Assembly: GCA_036503775.1 (NCBI GenBank)
Contig: DASXWH010000113.1
Span: 1 to 64,000, forward strand
Reading direction: 5' to 3'
Length of the DNA stretch: 64,000 nucleotides
From: Ohtaekwangia sp036503775
Lineage (GTDB): Bacteria > Bacteroidota > Bacteroidia > Cytophagales > Cyclobacteriaceae
This document shows, in pieces, positions 8,619 to 17,512 of this stretch; within the stretch, counting starts at the first letter, position 1; each line of letters begins with the position of its first letter. The notes below the pieces were generated by a model. The model saw only the letters and a list, made by a program, of their open reading frames with translations. It was not told where the DNA came from and ran no database searches. A program made the position numbers and the translations under genes.

Positions 8619-9044
8619 ATGAATAAGATACTTTGCTCCCTCATCATCTTTATTTTGTTAAGCACGACCCTAATGGCTCAAACCGAAGAACAACAGGTTG
8701 CTGCTGCAGTTGAAACATTGCGAAAAGCCATGATCGATGCAGATAAGACAACACTTGAAAAAATCGCTGCTGATCAAATCAGCTATGGCCATTCCAGTGG
8801 ATTGATTGAAAATAAAGCTGCCTTCGTTCAGAATATCGTAAGCGGCAACTCTGATTTTGTTACCATTGATCTTTCAGAACAGACGATTTCAATTGCAGGT
8901 GATGTTGCTCTTGTTCGTCATAAGCTGGTAGCGGAGACGAATAACAATGGGCAGCCGGGTAAAGCAAACATTGGTGTGTTGCTGGTATGGAAAAAACAAG
9001 CCAGGCAATGGCGTTTGCTGGCGAGACAGGCATTTAAGCTATAG
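8619..9044 (+). CDS. Secreted SnoaL/DUF4440-like NTF2-fold protein
   Basis: 141 residues. A clear Sec signal peptide (residues 1-20, ending LMAQ) precedes a single NTF2-like cone fold of the DUF4440/SnoaL type: long N-terminal helix with AVETLRKAMIDAD, then strands ending WKKQARQWRLLARQAFKL. Such domains bind small ligands or act as isomerase-like enzymes; none is indicated here. It lies 18 bases after the dismutase and ends at a strong terminator, so the two form a likely operon. Confidence 0.8.
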   Translation: MNKILCSLIIFILLSTTLMAQTEEQQVAAAVETLRKAMIDADKTTLEKIAADQISYGHSSGLIENKAAFVQNIVSGNSDFVTIDLSEQTISIAGDVALVRHKLVAETNNNGQPGKANIGVLLVWKKQARQWRLLARQAFKL

Positions 9045-9057
9045 TTAACGGAAATAA

Positions 9058-9102
9058 AAAATCACCGCAGCAGGGAATAATCTTTCGTGCTGCGGTGATT
9101 TT
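9058..9102. terminator. Bidirectional terminator, 15-bp perfect stem
   Basis: AAAATCACCGCAGCA (9058-9072) pairs perfectly with TGCTGCGGTGATTTT (9088-9102) across a 15-base loop. It has T tracts on both sides and lies between converging genes, so it should end transcripts in both directions. Confidence 0.9.
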
Positions 9103-9116
9103 CTTTTTAGCCAGCT

Positions 9117-10013
9117 TTAATTTGTTTTCTGAATACTCACCGTCCACTCGGCTCCGCTGAATACCTTATAAGTCTCTGAGAAGTTTTGCTGATTTATTCC
9201 GAATGAAACATTCAGGAGGCTGTTCAGGTAACAGAGATTTTTACCTTCTTCCACATCAGCGAACGTTTGAACAAATGGCATTTTAAGATCAACCACCTGT
9301 TGATTGTTCTGATAGATCTTTACCTGGAGAAGATCTCCGTTTTTGATGTTTAGTTTTTGAAAAGTAGTCTTGTCAACATTTGTCCATACATTACCATATT
9401 GTATATCGAGTACAGGAATAGTACCTTTTACAATTCCATTTTCAACCGTTGGCTTTTGATACGGGATCATCACCACTTCATTAGGCAATTTCTTTCCTAC
9501 CTGTTCAAATGTTATTGTGCCTGCAGCAAGACGGGCGCCCGTAAACGCGTACACATCACGTCCGTGGAAGGTGTATGACTCCTGTGAGTTTTTCAACCGG
9601 TTAACATGTTCATCAATCTCGCGTACTTCTGCTACGCCCATGTATTCGGCAACGAGGGTAAGCGTTCCATTATCAGGCGTGACGAAAAAATGACCGGTTT
9701 TTGTTTTGAGCACAACTGATTTTCGGCTTGAACCTACGCCCGGATCAACCACGGAAACAAACACTGTCCCCGCGGGCCAGTACGGAGCGGTTTGATGCAG
9801 ACGGTAGGCAGCTTCCCAGATATTGTAAGCTGGTATTTCGTGTGTTACGTCAAAGATGTTTAGTGAAGGAGATACACCAAAGGCAACACCTTTCATAGCT
9901 GATACGGCTCCATCCTTTAATCCGAAATCAGATTGGAGCACGAGCGCATTCTTTTGTCCCTGAGAATAAAAGGGAATGCAAAGTGTAAAAATGATCAGTA
10001 ATCGAAATCGCAT
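9117..10013 (-). CDS. SAM hydroxide adenosyltransferase (DUF62/SAM hydrolase) family, exported
   Basis: 298 residues. The core matches the DUF62 family, whose members split S-adenosylmethionine to adenosine and methionine or are halogenases: LQSDFGLKDGAV near residue 27, DVTHEIP, VDPGVGS, TPDNGTL and the FHGRDVYAF block. A Sec signal peptide (residues 1-19, FYSQGQ) precedes the core, which is odd for an enzyme whose known substrate is cytoplasmic. It is the last gene of a dedA / membrane protein / DUF62 run on this strand, 22 bases after its neighbour. Confidence 0.87.
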   Translation of the reverse strand: MRFRLLIIFTLCIPFYSQGQKNALVLQSDFGLKDGAVSAMKGVAFGVSPSLNIFDVTHEIPAYNIWEAAYRLHQTAPYWPAGTVFVSVVDPGVGSSRKSVVLKTKTGHFFVTPDNGTLTLVAEYMGVAEVREIDEHVNRLKNSQESYTFHGRDVYAFTGARLAAGTITFEQVGKKLPNEVVMIPYQKPTVENGIVKGTIPVLDIQYGNVWTNVDKTTFQKLNIKNGDLLQVKIYQNNQQVVDLKMPFVQTFADVEEGKNLCYLNSLLNVSFGINQQNFSETYKVFSGAEWTVSIQKTN

Positions 10014-10035
10014 GACACAATTTAAGAATCAAAAC

Positions 10036-10509
10036 TCACTTCTTCAGAAAGATTTGGTTAAGGTAGTTCTCAATTTTTATGACAACGTTTTCTGTGGAGA
10101 AAGTGTGTGATAAAAAGAAAGCGACCATAAACCATCCCGTTAACGCCAGCGATAGATTGGGAATCTGTCTTGGAATATCTGTATCCATGTACGTCTCCAT
10201 GAAGTAAAAAGAAGCAATCAGAAAAGCTATTCCCGTGAAAGTGCCCAGGATAGCTATGAGAAACTTTTTTTTCCACCAGGAATTGATCACCGGGCTCAGA
10301 CGGATCGGTAGTCCAATGACAAGGCAGATAGCTATGGTTATGCCGGACAACAGCGCACCAAGTATGGGTTGAACAACCGTGATACTGATGATACCTTCAA
10401 TGCCTACCGGGTAATCAAGGAGAGCAAACAAGGTATAAATGAATAGCAAAAACAGGAACGTAAAGAAACACTGAAAGAAAAATATGACCAGGTTAAAAAT
10501 TAACCTCAT
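10036..10509 (-). CDS. Hypothetical four-helix membrane protein
   Basis: 157 residues from the ATG at 10509 (a GTG nine bases upstream is possible). I do not recognise the family. Four hydrophobic segments are visible (about residues 4-30, 38-66, 82-105 and 118-138), with a lysine-rich loop after the second and a short charged C-terminus. It starts 11 bases after the dedA stop and precedes the exported SAM-hydrolase-like gene, so the three are probably one transcript. Confidence 0.65.
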   Translation of the reverse strand: MRLIFNLVIFFFQCFFTFLFLLFIYTLFALLDYPVGIEGIISITVVQPILGALLSGITIAICLVIGLPIRLSPVINSWWKKKFLIAILGTFTGIAFLIASFYFMETYMDTDIPRQIPNLSLALTGWFMVAFFLSHTFSTENVVIKIENYLNQIFLKK

Positions 10510-10520
10510 TGAAATCACTA

Positions 10521-11177
10521 TTACTTCGAAGGTTCAGCTTTCCCCCTGCTCCGCAGATATTCAATTACCGGAGGTAACAGTGAAAGGAAAATGATCCCGA
10601 AGATCACAAAAGTGAAGTTCTCCTTTATTACGGGAAGTCCGCCAAAGAAATATCCCAGCAGCAGAAAACTGCTTACCCAGGCTACTCCACCAATAACATT
10701 GTAAGAGGCAAATTTTCCATAGGTCATGGTTCCTACTCCGGCAACAAAGGGAGCGAACGTACGGATGATGGGAATGAAGCGCGCATAGATGATGGTTTTA
10801 CCACCATGCTTTTCGTAGAAAGCGTGGGTCTTCATTAAGTATTCCTGCTTCAGGAATTTATACTTTCCGCTGAAGGCTTTCACACCAATGAATTTTCCGA
10901 TGTGGTAGTTCACCAGGTCGCCCAGAATAGCTGCTATAATGAGTAATCCACACATCAGCGCAATGCTTAATCCCGATTCGGGTTTAGCCACAATAGCGCC
11001 TGCGGCAAACAGCAATGAATCACCGGGAAGGATTGGTGTTACCACCAGCCCGGTTTCAGCGAATATGATGAGGAACAAAATCAGGTATGTCCAGGTCTGA
11101 TAATCGCGAACGATTTCGATGAGGTGTTGATCAATGTGCAGGACAAAATCAATGAGGGATTTAAGAAGATCGATCAT
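10521..11177 (-). CDS. DedA family membrane protein
   Basis: 218 residues with the SNARE-associated/DedA domain. Signatures include the acidic ILFLIIFAETGLVVTPILPGDSLLFAAGA (residues 32-60, quoted in part), GDLVNYHIGKFIG, and RFIPIIRTFAPFVAGVG. DedA proteins are lipid scramblases or transporters, some of which flip undecaprenyl phosphate, and affect envelope integrity. It heads a three-gene run with a small membrane protein and a DUF62 protein. Confidence 0.92.
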   Translation of the reverse strand: MIDLLKSLIDFVLHIDQHLIEIVRDYQTWTYLILFLIIFAETGLVVTPILPGDSLLFAAGAIVAKPESGLSIALMCGLLIIAAILGDLVNYHIGKFIGVKAFSGKYKFLKQEYLMKTHAFYEKHGGKTIIYARFIPIIRTFAPFVAGVGTMTYGKFASYNVIGGVAWVSSFLLLGYFFGGLPVIKENFTFVIFGIIFLSLLPPVIEYLRSRGKAEPSK

Positions 11178-11259
11178 GATAAGGTTAAGATAAAGCCAAT
11201 ACTATCGGTAAAGATAAGAAAGGCTGCGTGATTGGAAGGATGAAAAAATTATTAAATGA

Positions 11260-12312
11260 TTATTCAAAGCGCTTCTCCACCAACTCCATAAACTCGTGAA
11301 ACTCTTCGCTGTCGCGATCCCATGTGGAGGCGTATTCTTCGTCAATGTATTTCAGGGCCGCAGGGAGGCTGTCAAGCTGATCAAGCCGGTCTACCGCTTT
11401 GCTGAACAATTCAAAATCACCATGGAATAATACTTTGGTGAACATGAATTTCTGATTGATGGTGAGGCCGTCTTTTATCCTCGCGATCTTCTGTAAATTC
11501 TTTACCAGCGTGGTTTTATTTTCCTGTGCGAGTTTATCGTTTATCGTAGGAGCCGGAACGGACGTGGTTTTGGCAGGTTGAGGTACCGGCTGTTTGGGTT
11601 GGTTGGTAGCAGCGGGTTTTGCTACGGGTGGAGGTGTAGGTTCTGGTTTCTTTTCAGGGATGGGAGCTTTTACTTCTTCTTTTGGAATGAAGAAACGGGA
11701 TGGGTCAAGCGGAACAATGGCTGAAAATTTTTCAATGTATCCGTCCACATCTTCCGGAGTGAAATTGACTTCTTCCAGGATCTGATCGAGCACAGCAAAA
11801 GCTTCATTGCCGGAGATTTCCTTAACACCCTTTTGTTCCAGTTTCTGAAGCATACGTTCCAGCGGTTCCTTATTTACTTTCAGGTATTTTATTTCTTCCC
11901 GGAAAGGTTCGATGTCAAGCTTGTTGTTTTTGCCGGTGATGGTGATGGAATAGAAATCGTACGGATCAAAGATCACCAGCAATGCCTGGCTGGAAGCTTT
12001 TTTCAACAGGGGCGCAAAGTATGCCCGGTCAATAGAAATATTTTTAGAAAGCACGCCCATGAAATTCTCAAGCGCTTCCTTTACTTCTGCGTTCTCAAAA
12101 TCAAAATATGGGCTTTTGAGTTTTTTTGTATCATCACGCCACACCTTGAACAACTCACGGATCACAAAAAGATTGACCTGCTGAACATTGCACAAGCCGA
12201 GAATTTCTGAGCCGCTGATCTTTTCTTTTGAGGCGAAGAACTCTTTCAGCACTTTTTCGGCATAGGCATCTCCATACAACGCAATTGCTTCCAGACTGAC
12301 CTTTTCGTCCAT
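11260..12312 (-). CDS. Hypothetical two-domain protein with Pro/Ala/Thr linker
   Basis: 350 residues, no signal peptide and no membrane segment. An N-terminal helical domain (about 1-215) is joined by a disordered linker rich in Pro, Ala, Lys and Gln (about 220-270) to a C-terminal helical domain of about 80 residues (NLQKIARIKDGLTINQKFMF and onward). The organisation suggests a cytoplasmic scaffold or regulator. I do not recognise a catalytic motif and give no function. It is transcribed away from the ferredoxin gene. Confidence 0.75.
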   Translation of the reverse strand: MDEKVSLEAIALYGDAYAEKVLKEFFASKEKISGSEILGLCNVQQVNLFVIRELFKVWRDDTKKLKSPYFDFENAEVKEALENFMGVLSKNISIDRAYFAPLLKKASSQALLVIFDPYDFYSITITGKNNKLDIEPFREEIKYLKVNKEPLERMLQKLEQKGVKEISGNEAFAVLDQILEEVNFTPEDVDGYIEKFSAIVPLDPSRFFIPKEEVKAPIPEKKPEPTPPPVAKPAATNQPKQPVPQPAKTTSVPAPTINDKLAQENKTTLVKNLQKIARIKDGLTINQKFMFTKVLFHGDFELFSKAVDRLDQLDSLPAALKYIDEEYASTWDRDSEEFHEFMELVEKRFE

Positions 12313-12403
12313 GTGTACTATATCTTTATTTATGACTTATTTGGCAGCTATAAAGTTAATGGATATTCAATAATGTGCACGTTTTAGCTCCGGATTGACA
12401 GCC

Positions 12404-12727
12404 ATGCCCCGCGTTACCATACATAACCTCTTTGACAAAACGGTTGAGATCACCGATTCGTATAGGCCGTTGCTCCAGCAATTCCATGAACACTACATTG
12501 ACTGGATGCATGCCTGTGGTGGAAAGGGAAGATGCACTACCTGTAAATTCAGGGTTCTTCAAGGTGCCGAAGAGATCGCACCGCGTACACCGGCTGAGCA
12601 ACGTTACCATCAGGCCGGGGACTTGAATACAGACGAACGGCTTGCCTGCCAGGCAATCATTCAGGGTGATATAACTTTACTGGTTCCGGATGAGTATAAA
12701 CTTCCGCATCTTCGCTATTCCGATTAA
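12404..12727 (+). CDS. [2Fe-2S] ferredoxin, adrenodoxin-type cysteine spacing
   Basis: 107 residues. Cluster ligands are Cys38, Cys44, Cys47 and Cys82, in the pattern C-x5-C-x2-C ... C. The five-residue first spacing is that of adrenodoxin/Isc-type ferredoxins, not the x4 of plant-type ones. It carries electrons in the cytoplasm; the partner is not indicated. The ATG at 12404 is preferred to the TTG nine bases upstream. It precedes tdk by 31 bases. Confidence 0.88.
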   Translation: MPRVTIHNLFDKTVEITDSYRPLLQQFHEHYIDWMHACGGKGRCTTCKFRVLQGAEEIAPRTPAEQRYHQAGDLNTDERLACQAIIQGDITLLVPDEYKLPHLRYSD

Positions 12728-12746
12728 AACCCACGGAAAGTCTTTT

Positions 12747-12754
12747 TAATTTTA
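12747..12754 (+). promoter_or_regulatory. Possible -7 element of tdk
   Basis: TAATTTTA matches TAnnTTTG at seven of eight positions and ends four bases before the tdk ATG. No convincing -33 element is seen, so this is weak. Confidence 0.3.
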
Positions 12755-12758
12755 CCCC

Positions 12759-13352
12759 ATGTTTATTGAACCGAATTTAGGTGGAAAGCATGAGCCAGGC
12801 CGTGCAGGATGGATTGAGGTAATTGCCGGTTGCATGTTTTCCGGAAAAACGGAAGAGCTTATCCGCAGGCTTAACCGCGCCATCATTGCCCGGCAAAATG
12901 TGGAAATATTCAAACCCGTTATCGATACACGCTATCACCAGGAAAAGATCGTATCCCACAATGAAAATACTATCCGTTCAACGCCAGTAAATTTTCCAGG
13001 TGATATTTTACTACTTGCCGGAGAATGTGATGTGGTTGGCATTGATGAAGCTCAGTTCTTTGATGAGTCTATCGTTGAAGTTTGTAATAGCCTCGCCAAC
13101 TCAGGCAAGCGTGTAATTGTGGCCGGCCTCGATATGGATTTTGAAGGCAAACCTTTTGGACCTATGCCCAACCTGCTGGCCGTTGCTGAATTTGTAACTA
13201 AAGTTCACGCAATTTGTGCACAAACCGGTGAGCTTGCATCGTTCTCATTTCGCCTGGTGGATAGCGATAAACAGGTGATGCTTGGTGAACGGACCGAGTA
13301 TGAAGCTCGCAGTCGTAAAGCGTTTTTAGAAGGAATGAAAGAACGGAATTAA
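12759..13352 (+). CDS. tdk: Thymidine kinase (type II)
   Basis: Phosphorylates thymidine in the salvage pathway. 197 residues. Walker A is GCMFSGKT at residues 24-31, the Walker B-like VVGIDEAQFFDE near 95-106, and the lasso region GLDMDFEGKPFGP is present. The family's structural zinc site is largely missing: the first pair reads CAQT where CxxC is usual, and the second reads SRKA where C-R-x-C is usual. Only one of four cysteines remains. The stop overlaps the next frame's first ATG by one base (TAATG). Confidence 0.93.
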   Translation: MFIEPNLGGKHEPGRAGWIEVIAGCMFSGKTEELIRRLNRAIIARQNVEIFKPVIDTRYHQEKIVSHNENTIRSTPVNFPGDILLLAGECDVVGIDEAQFFDESIVEVCNSLANSGKRVIVAGLDMDFEGKPFGPMPNLLAVAEFVTKVHAICAQTGELASFSFRLVDSDKQVMLGERTEYEARSRKAFLEGMKERN

Positions 13353-15652
13353 TGATCATCAATGTGCAGATGTGCAAATTAAAATCGATTAGTAAGGAAT
13401 TAAATCAACATAAAATAGGCAAGCGTAAGCGGGTACTTGCGCGCATTTGCACATGGTCTCATTTGCACATTTGGATATTGATTTTCTTTTTTACTTCAAA
13501 TTCTTTCTCCCAAAATATCCCCATCGGTACCTGGCGTACCCACCTTTCCTATAACAGCATACATAGCGTGGCACTGGGCAACGCACAAGTATTTGCGGCA
13601 GCCGAAAATGGAGTAATGGTTTTTGATCGTAATGATCAAAGCATAACCAGCTATTCAAAACTGAACGGACTTAATGGCTCAGGTATAACCTGGATTAACT
13701 ATGACAATACAACCCGGCAGGTATTGATCGGCTATGAGGAAGGTAAGCTGGATGTAATCCAGGACAACGTGGTTACCGGAATAGACCCAACGCAAGGGTC
13801 TGCCATTACGGGATCAAAAAAGATAAATCACATTTCCATTCAGGGTAACTACGCTTATCTCTCTACAGATTATGGTGTTGTGGTTTTTGATTTGGCGGGT
13901 AAAGCGATCAAAGAAACCTGGCGTGATCTGGGAAATACCGGGCAAACGTTACAGATCTTTCAAAGTACTTTTAAAGGTGACTCGGTTTTTCTGGCTACAG
14001 AAACCGGTGTAATAGCGGGTGATATGGATGACAACCTCCTTGATTTCAATAAGTGGAAACGATTTTCGGGTGGTGACCTGAACACATCCATTAAATCAAT
14101 TACACTTTTTGATAATAAAGTTTATGTTCCGGTAGATGGCTCAGGCATTTATAGTTATCTGGATGGTGTATGGACTTTGGAAGCATTTCTTTCCGGTCAA
14201 TCTTTTCATTCGCTTAGTTCATCAGCAACGCATCTTTTTATTATCGAGAAAACAAATTTCAGTGGATCGAATGTAAACCTCTGGAAGAAATCCGCTGCGG
14301 GTGCCCCTGAACTTGTTTCTGATGAACAGATCTCCTATGCTAATTATGCTACAGAAGATGCCGGAGGGAAATTATGGATCGGAGATGATAACAATGGTCT
14401 TGTATCCAATTTCACAGGAGGATTTTTAAGTCTGGCTGCCAATGGTCCATCATCAGCGGAAACATTCCGGATGAAGTATAGTTTTGAAAGAATGTTCAAT
14501 ATGTCAGGCGGGTATTCTTCTGCTATGACGCCTCTGAACAGAGCAGGGGTTTTGGATGAATTCAAAGACGGACTCTGGTATAGTGAGCTGACAACCCTGA
14601 ATGATATTACCGATGTTGAGATTGATCCTTCCGGAAGTCAGGTGATCTCATCTTATGGCTCAGGTCTTCGTAAACTTGATACCGATGGAACCGTTACACA
14701 TTACGATAATTCGAACAGTACCCTGCCAAACAATAACATCACAGCACTGGCCAGTTCGTGGGAAGGGATATGGATTGCCCATTACGGTGCATCTCAATCA
14801 CTCACTTTATTAAACTCAGATAATACATTCACTTCTTTTTCAGCTCTCACAACACCTGGCCGGTATCCACTCGACATCGTTGAAGATTTGTTCGGCAATG
14901 TCTGGATGATGGTTAACCCTGCTCAGGGCGGTGGACTTTATGTTTACAGCAAAGATCAGAATGCCTTTGCCTACCTCACGGAAAATCAAAACAATGGTGC
15001 ATTACCTAATAAAAATGTAAGGTCTATTATTGTTGACCGCGATGGCCTGGTATGGGTAGGTACTGATTTGGGGGTTTGTTATTTCTACAGCCCGAATGAA
15101 AATGCCATCAAGCCTATTTTTGAAAGTCGATTTTTATTACGCGATGATAAAGTTACCGCCATTGCTGTTGATGGTGGAAACCGGAAGTGGATGGGAACGG
15201 AACGCGGGGTATGGTTGTTCAATGCGATTGGTGAGGAAATGATTTACAATTTCACTACAGAAAACAGTCCACTGCTTTCCAACGTGATCAGGGATATTGA
15301 GATCGATGGAAAAACAGGCGAAGTGTTTTTCATTACGGATAAAGGTATTAGCTCATTCCGCAGTGATGCAACGGATGGTGGATCAACCCAGAAGATCAAA
15401 ATCTTTCCTAACCCGGTGCTGCGTACATTTTCAGGTACGGTAGGAATATCCGGTCTTGCAACTGATGCAGAGGTGAAGATCACGGATATCAGTGGCAAAC
15501 TGGTCTGGCAGTCACAGGCACAAGGTGGAACAGCCAGCTGGAATGTTCAGGACTACAATGGAAGACGCGCTTCCACCGGAATCTACCTGGTATTCTCAGC
15601 CACCCCTGATGGTCGCGAAAGCCAGGTGGGGAAGATCGCTGTTGTTGATTAA
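13352..15652 (+). CDS. porZ: PorZ-like T9SS component with propeller repeats and C-terminal sorting domain
   Basis: Up to 766 residues. After a signal peptide ending near NSFSQ comes a long run of two-component-regulator-type propeller blades (repeats such as GVMVFDR, GVVVFDL, GLVWVGTDLGVCYF, KWMGTERGVWLF). A beta-rich type IX sorting domain ends the protein (KIFPNPV ... GKLVWQ ... STGIYLV). This matches PorZ, which in Porphyromonas takes part in attaching anionic LPS to T9SS cargo at the cell surface. The start is uncertain: the first 37 codons overlap an inverted repeat and look untranslated. A TTG at 13463 would leave a compact signal peptide. Confidence 0.85.
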   Translation: MIINVQMCKLKSISKELNQHKIGKRKRVLARICTWSHLHIWILIFFFTSNSFSQNIPIGTWRTHLSYNSIHSVALGNAQVFAAAENGVMVFDRNDQSITSYSKLNGLNGSGITWINYDNTTRQVLIGYEEGKLDVIQDNVVTGIDPTQGSAITGSKKINHISIQGNYAYLSTDYGVVVFDLAGKAIKETWRDLGNTGQTLQIFQSTFKGDSVFLATETGVIAGDMDDNLLDFNKWKRFSGGDLNTSIKSITLFDNKVYVPVDGSGIYSYLDGVWTLEAFLSGQSFHSLSSSATHLFIIEKTNFSGSNVNLWKKSAAGAPELVSDEQISYANYATEDAGGKLWIGDDNNGLVSNFTGGFLSLAANGPSSAETFRMKYSFERMFNMSGGYSSAMTPLNRAGVLDEFKDGLWYSELTTLNDITDVEIDPSGSQVISSYGSGLRKLDTDGTVTHYDNSNSTLPNNNITALASSWEGIWIAHYGASQSLTLLNSDNTFTSFSALTTPGRYPLDIVEDLFGNVWMMVNPAQGGGLYVYSKDQNAFAYLTENQNNGALPNKNVRSIIVDRDGLVWVGTDLGVCYFYSPNENAIKPIFESRFLLRDDKVTAIAVDGGNRKWMGTERGVWLFNAIGEEMIYNFTTENSPLLSNVIRDIEIDGKTGEVFFITDKGISSFRSDATDGGSTQKIKIFPNPVLRTFSGTVGISGLATDAEVKITDISGKLVWQSQAQGGTASWNVQDYNGRRASTGIYLVFSATPDGRESQVGKIAVVD
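13361..13472. repeat. Inverted repeat of the word ATGTGCAAAT
   Basis: Left arm AATGTGCAGATGTGCAAAT (13361-13379) holds two copies of the word. The right side holds two copies of its complement, ATTTGCACAT at 13445-13454 and 13461-13470. The element spans the gap between tdk and the likely porZ start and could fold into a large hairpin. Confidence 0.7.
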
Positions 15653-15770
15653 ATGGAAAATTCAGATCCCAAACTCCCGATTTTACTTTCACGAAACGCT
15701 TTGTGATTTCTTTGTTTGATCTTTGTGTACCTGCAGGCTTGGTGCCAATGGATTTTAAGCTTACAAACTC

Positions 15771-16439
15771 TTGCTCCACAAAACACGCGGCATAGTATTC
15801 AGGTTTACGAAGTATGGAGAGAGCTCCATTATCGTAAATATTTTTACCGAACGCTTCGGCATGCAGGCTTATATCGTGAATGGTGTTCGGAGTAAATCTG
15901 CAAAAAGTAGGATAGCGCTGTATCAACCCCTCACGCTACTTGACCTGGTTGTTTACCATCGTGATAATGCTGATATTCTTCGGATAAAGGAGGTAAAATG
16001 TCTGTATCCTTATCAATCAATCTCCACCGATGTGCGCAAAACCACCATTGCCATGTTCATCAATGAGATAATAAACAAAACGGTTAAAGACGAAAGCCAT
16101 TCAGAAGAAGTTTGTGATTTCCTGATCAGATCATTGATTACCCTGGATCATCAATCCTCGGGGATAGAGAATTTTCATTTGATCTTTCTCTTAAAGCTCT
16201 GTCGCTTTCTGGGTTTTGGCGCACAGAACAAGAATGAAGTTGTGGGTGGACGGTTTGCAACGACTGAAGTGGAAGCCGTGTTGGATGTATTGGTGAAAGC
16301 TGAATACGAAGATCCAATCGTTATCAGTCATTCGCTTCGCAGAGAATTACTTGAATTACTCATCCGGTTTTATGCAGATCACATTGATACACTGGGCGAC
16401 ATCAAATCTGTACAGGTGTTGAGAGAGGTGATGAGTTAA
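15771..16439 (+). CDS. recO: DNA repair protein RecO
   Basis: 222 residues. The N-terminal OB-fold begins MLHKTRGIVFRFTKYGESS, the usual RecO opening, which fixes the start at the TTG at 15771. The C-terminal helical part follows, without a visible CxxC zinc finger. RecO anneals strands and loads RecA with RecR in recombinational gap repair. A weak -7-like GATCTTTG lies near 15719-15726. It lies 118 bases after porZ and converges on the SMP-30 gene with a 3-base gap. Confidence 0.9.
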   Translation: MLHKTRGIVFRFTKYGESSIIVNIFTERFGMQAYIVNGVRSKSAKSRIALYQPLTLLDLVVYHRDNADILRIKEVKCLYPYQSISTDVRKTTIAMFINEIINKTVKDESHSEEVCDFLIRSLITLDHQSSGIENFHLIFLLKLCRFLGFGAQNKNEVVGGRFATTEVEAVLDVLVKAEYEDPIVISHSLRRELLELLIRFYADHIDTLGDIKSVQVLREVMS

Positions 16440-16442
16440 TGT

Positions 16443-17324
16443 TTAATAGAGTTTCCCAGCCACATCATTCCGGAACATCTCCATTCCTTTCCGGTCTTGT
16501 AAGGTTACGTAAACAAGCTTTCCATTAATTCCGCCAAACACCAGGTTGCTGCAGTTCTTACCTTTCAGCTGAACTTCACGGATTATTTTTCCGTCAGGTG
16601 CAATAACTACTACAACACCTTTGCCATAACGCGTGGCATAGAGATTACCTTGCTTATCACACTTCATTCCATCGAAACCAAAATCGGGGAATTCTGCGAA
16701 GAGCCTTTTGTTGGAAATATTACCTTTTTTGTCGACATCAAACGCCCAGATCTTTTTCTGAACGCTTTCATTGACATACAGCACTTTCTCATCCGGACTG
16801 AGTTCAATGCCATTCGTAGTGCCCATCTGATCGGTAAGCAGTGTGGCTTTGCCACCTTTGTCAATGCGCCAGATTTTGCCGGTGCTTTCTTTCCAGTTCG
16901 GATCAGAAGCAAAGAGCTGATCTTTACTGTTAATGCAAAGGTCATTCGGCTGGTTAAAGTTTGTGTGCGAATACACACTTACCTTTTTATTCTTCATATT
17001 CACCTTTAGTACATTGTGCCCTGTGAAGTCTGCCAGAAGCATGTTGCCTTTACTGTCGAACTGAATACTATTGGCGGTGCTTCCTTCCGGAAGCGTGAGG
17101 AACAATTGCACTTCGCCATTGGGCTTCACCAGACCGATTGTTCCATCTTTTTCAAAATTGACAACATAGAGGTTCCCCGCATCATCGAATGCCGGGCCCT
17201 CAATGTTCTTGGTGAAGAGATTTTCTTTGGTGAAATCTTCCGCAATAAACAACCGCTGGAAATCCTGGGCACTGGCCGACAGCACCGCAACACAGATCAG
17301 TAAAAAGCTTGTTAATCCACGCAT
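16443..17324 (-). CDS. Secreted SMP-30/gluconolactonase-like beta-propeller protein
   Basis: 293 residues. A Sec signal peptide (1-19, LSASAQ) precedes a six-bladed NHL/SMP-30 propeller with recurrent strands (EGPAFDDAGNLYVVNF, NGIELSPDEKVLYVNE, DGMKCDKQGNLYATRYG). The Glu of EGPAF and the Asn/Asp pair of TNGIELSPD match metal-site positions of SMP-30 lactonases. It probably acts in the periplasm on a sugar lactone or related compound, but the substrate is unknown. It is monocistronic and divergent from the ECF42-associated module. Confidence 0.85.
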   Translation of the reverse strand: MRGLTSFLLICVAVLSASAQDFQRLFIAEDFTKENLFTKNIEGPAFDDAGNLYVVNFEKDGTIGLVKPNGEVQLFLTLPEGSTANSIQFDSKGNMLLADFTGHNVLKVNMKNKKVSVYSHTNFNQPNDLCINSKDQLFASDPNWKESTGKIWRIDKGGKATLLTDQMGTTNGIELSPDEKVLYVNESVQKKIWAFDVDKKGNISNKRLFAEFPDFGFDGMKCDKQGNLYATRYGKGVVVVIAPDGKIIREVQLKGKNCSNLVFGGINGKLVYVTLQDRKGMEMFRNDVAGKLY

Positions 17325-17445
17325 GATTGTAGTTTTTGAATTTTTAATATCAGGACAATTTTACGGATTCCATTGGGAGAAAACACCTGTCCTGGGTGGC
17401 TTCTGAGCAGGTTCAGTAATTTTTTTAAAGATTTTTTTAAAAGTG

Positions 17446-17472
17446 TGTCCATCTTGAAGAAGTCTGTTCGTC
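17446..17472 (+). promoter_or_regulatory. Candidate ECF sigma (ECF41/42-type) promoter
   Basis: TGTCCA at 17446-17451 and CGTC at 17469-17472 are separated by 17 bases (TGTC-N19-CGTC overall). ECF41 and ECF42 sigma factors are known to read promoters with a TGTC-starting -35 and a CG(T)C-like -10. The element ends 40 bases before the ATG of the DGPF gene, whose family is the standard ECF42 target. The link is inferred from this match and from the sigma gene nearby. Confidence 0.55.
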
Positions 17473-17512
17473 ATGGGGATGTAAAAATTGTCAAACCTTA
17501 AATTTTAATCAG

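Noticed and set aside
13352..13462. Thirty-seven codons before the likely start of the PorZ-like protein
   Set aside because: The bases form an inverted repeat and give a basic, non-signal-like peptide; I treat them as probable leader, though the frame is open and was kept in the CDS coordinates.
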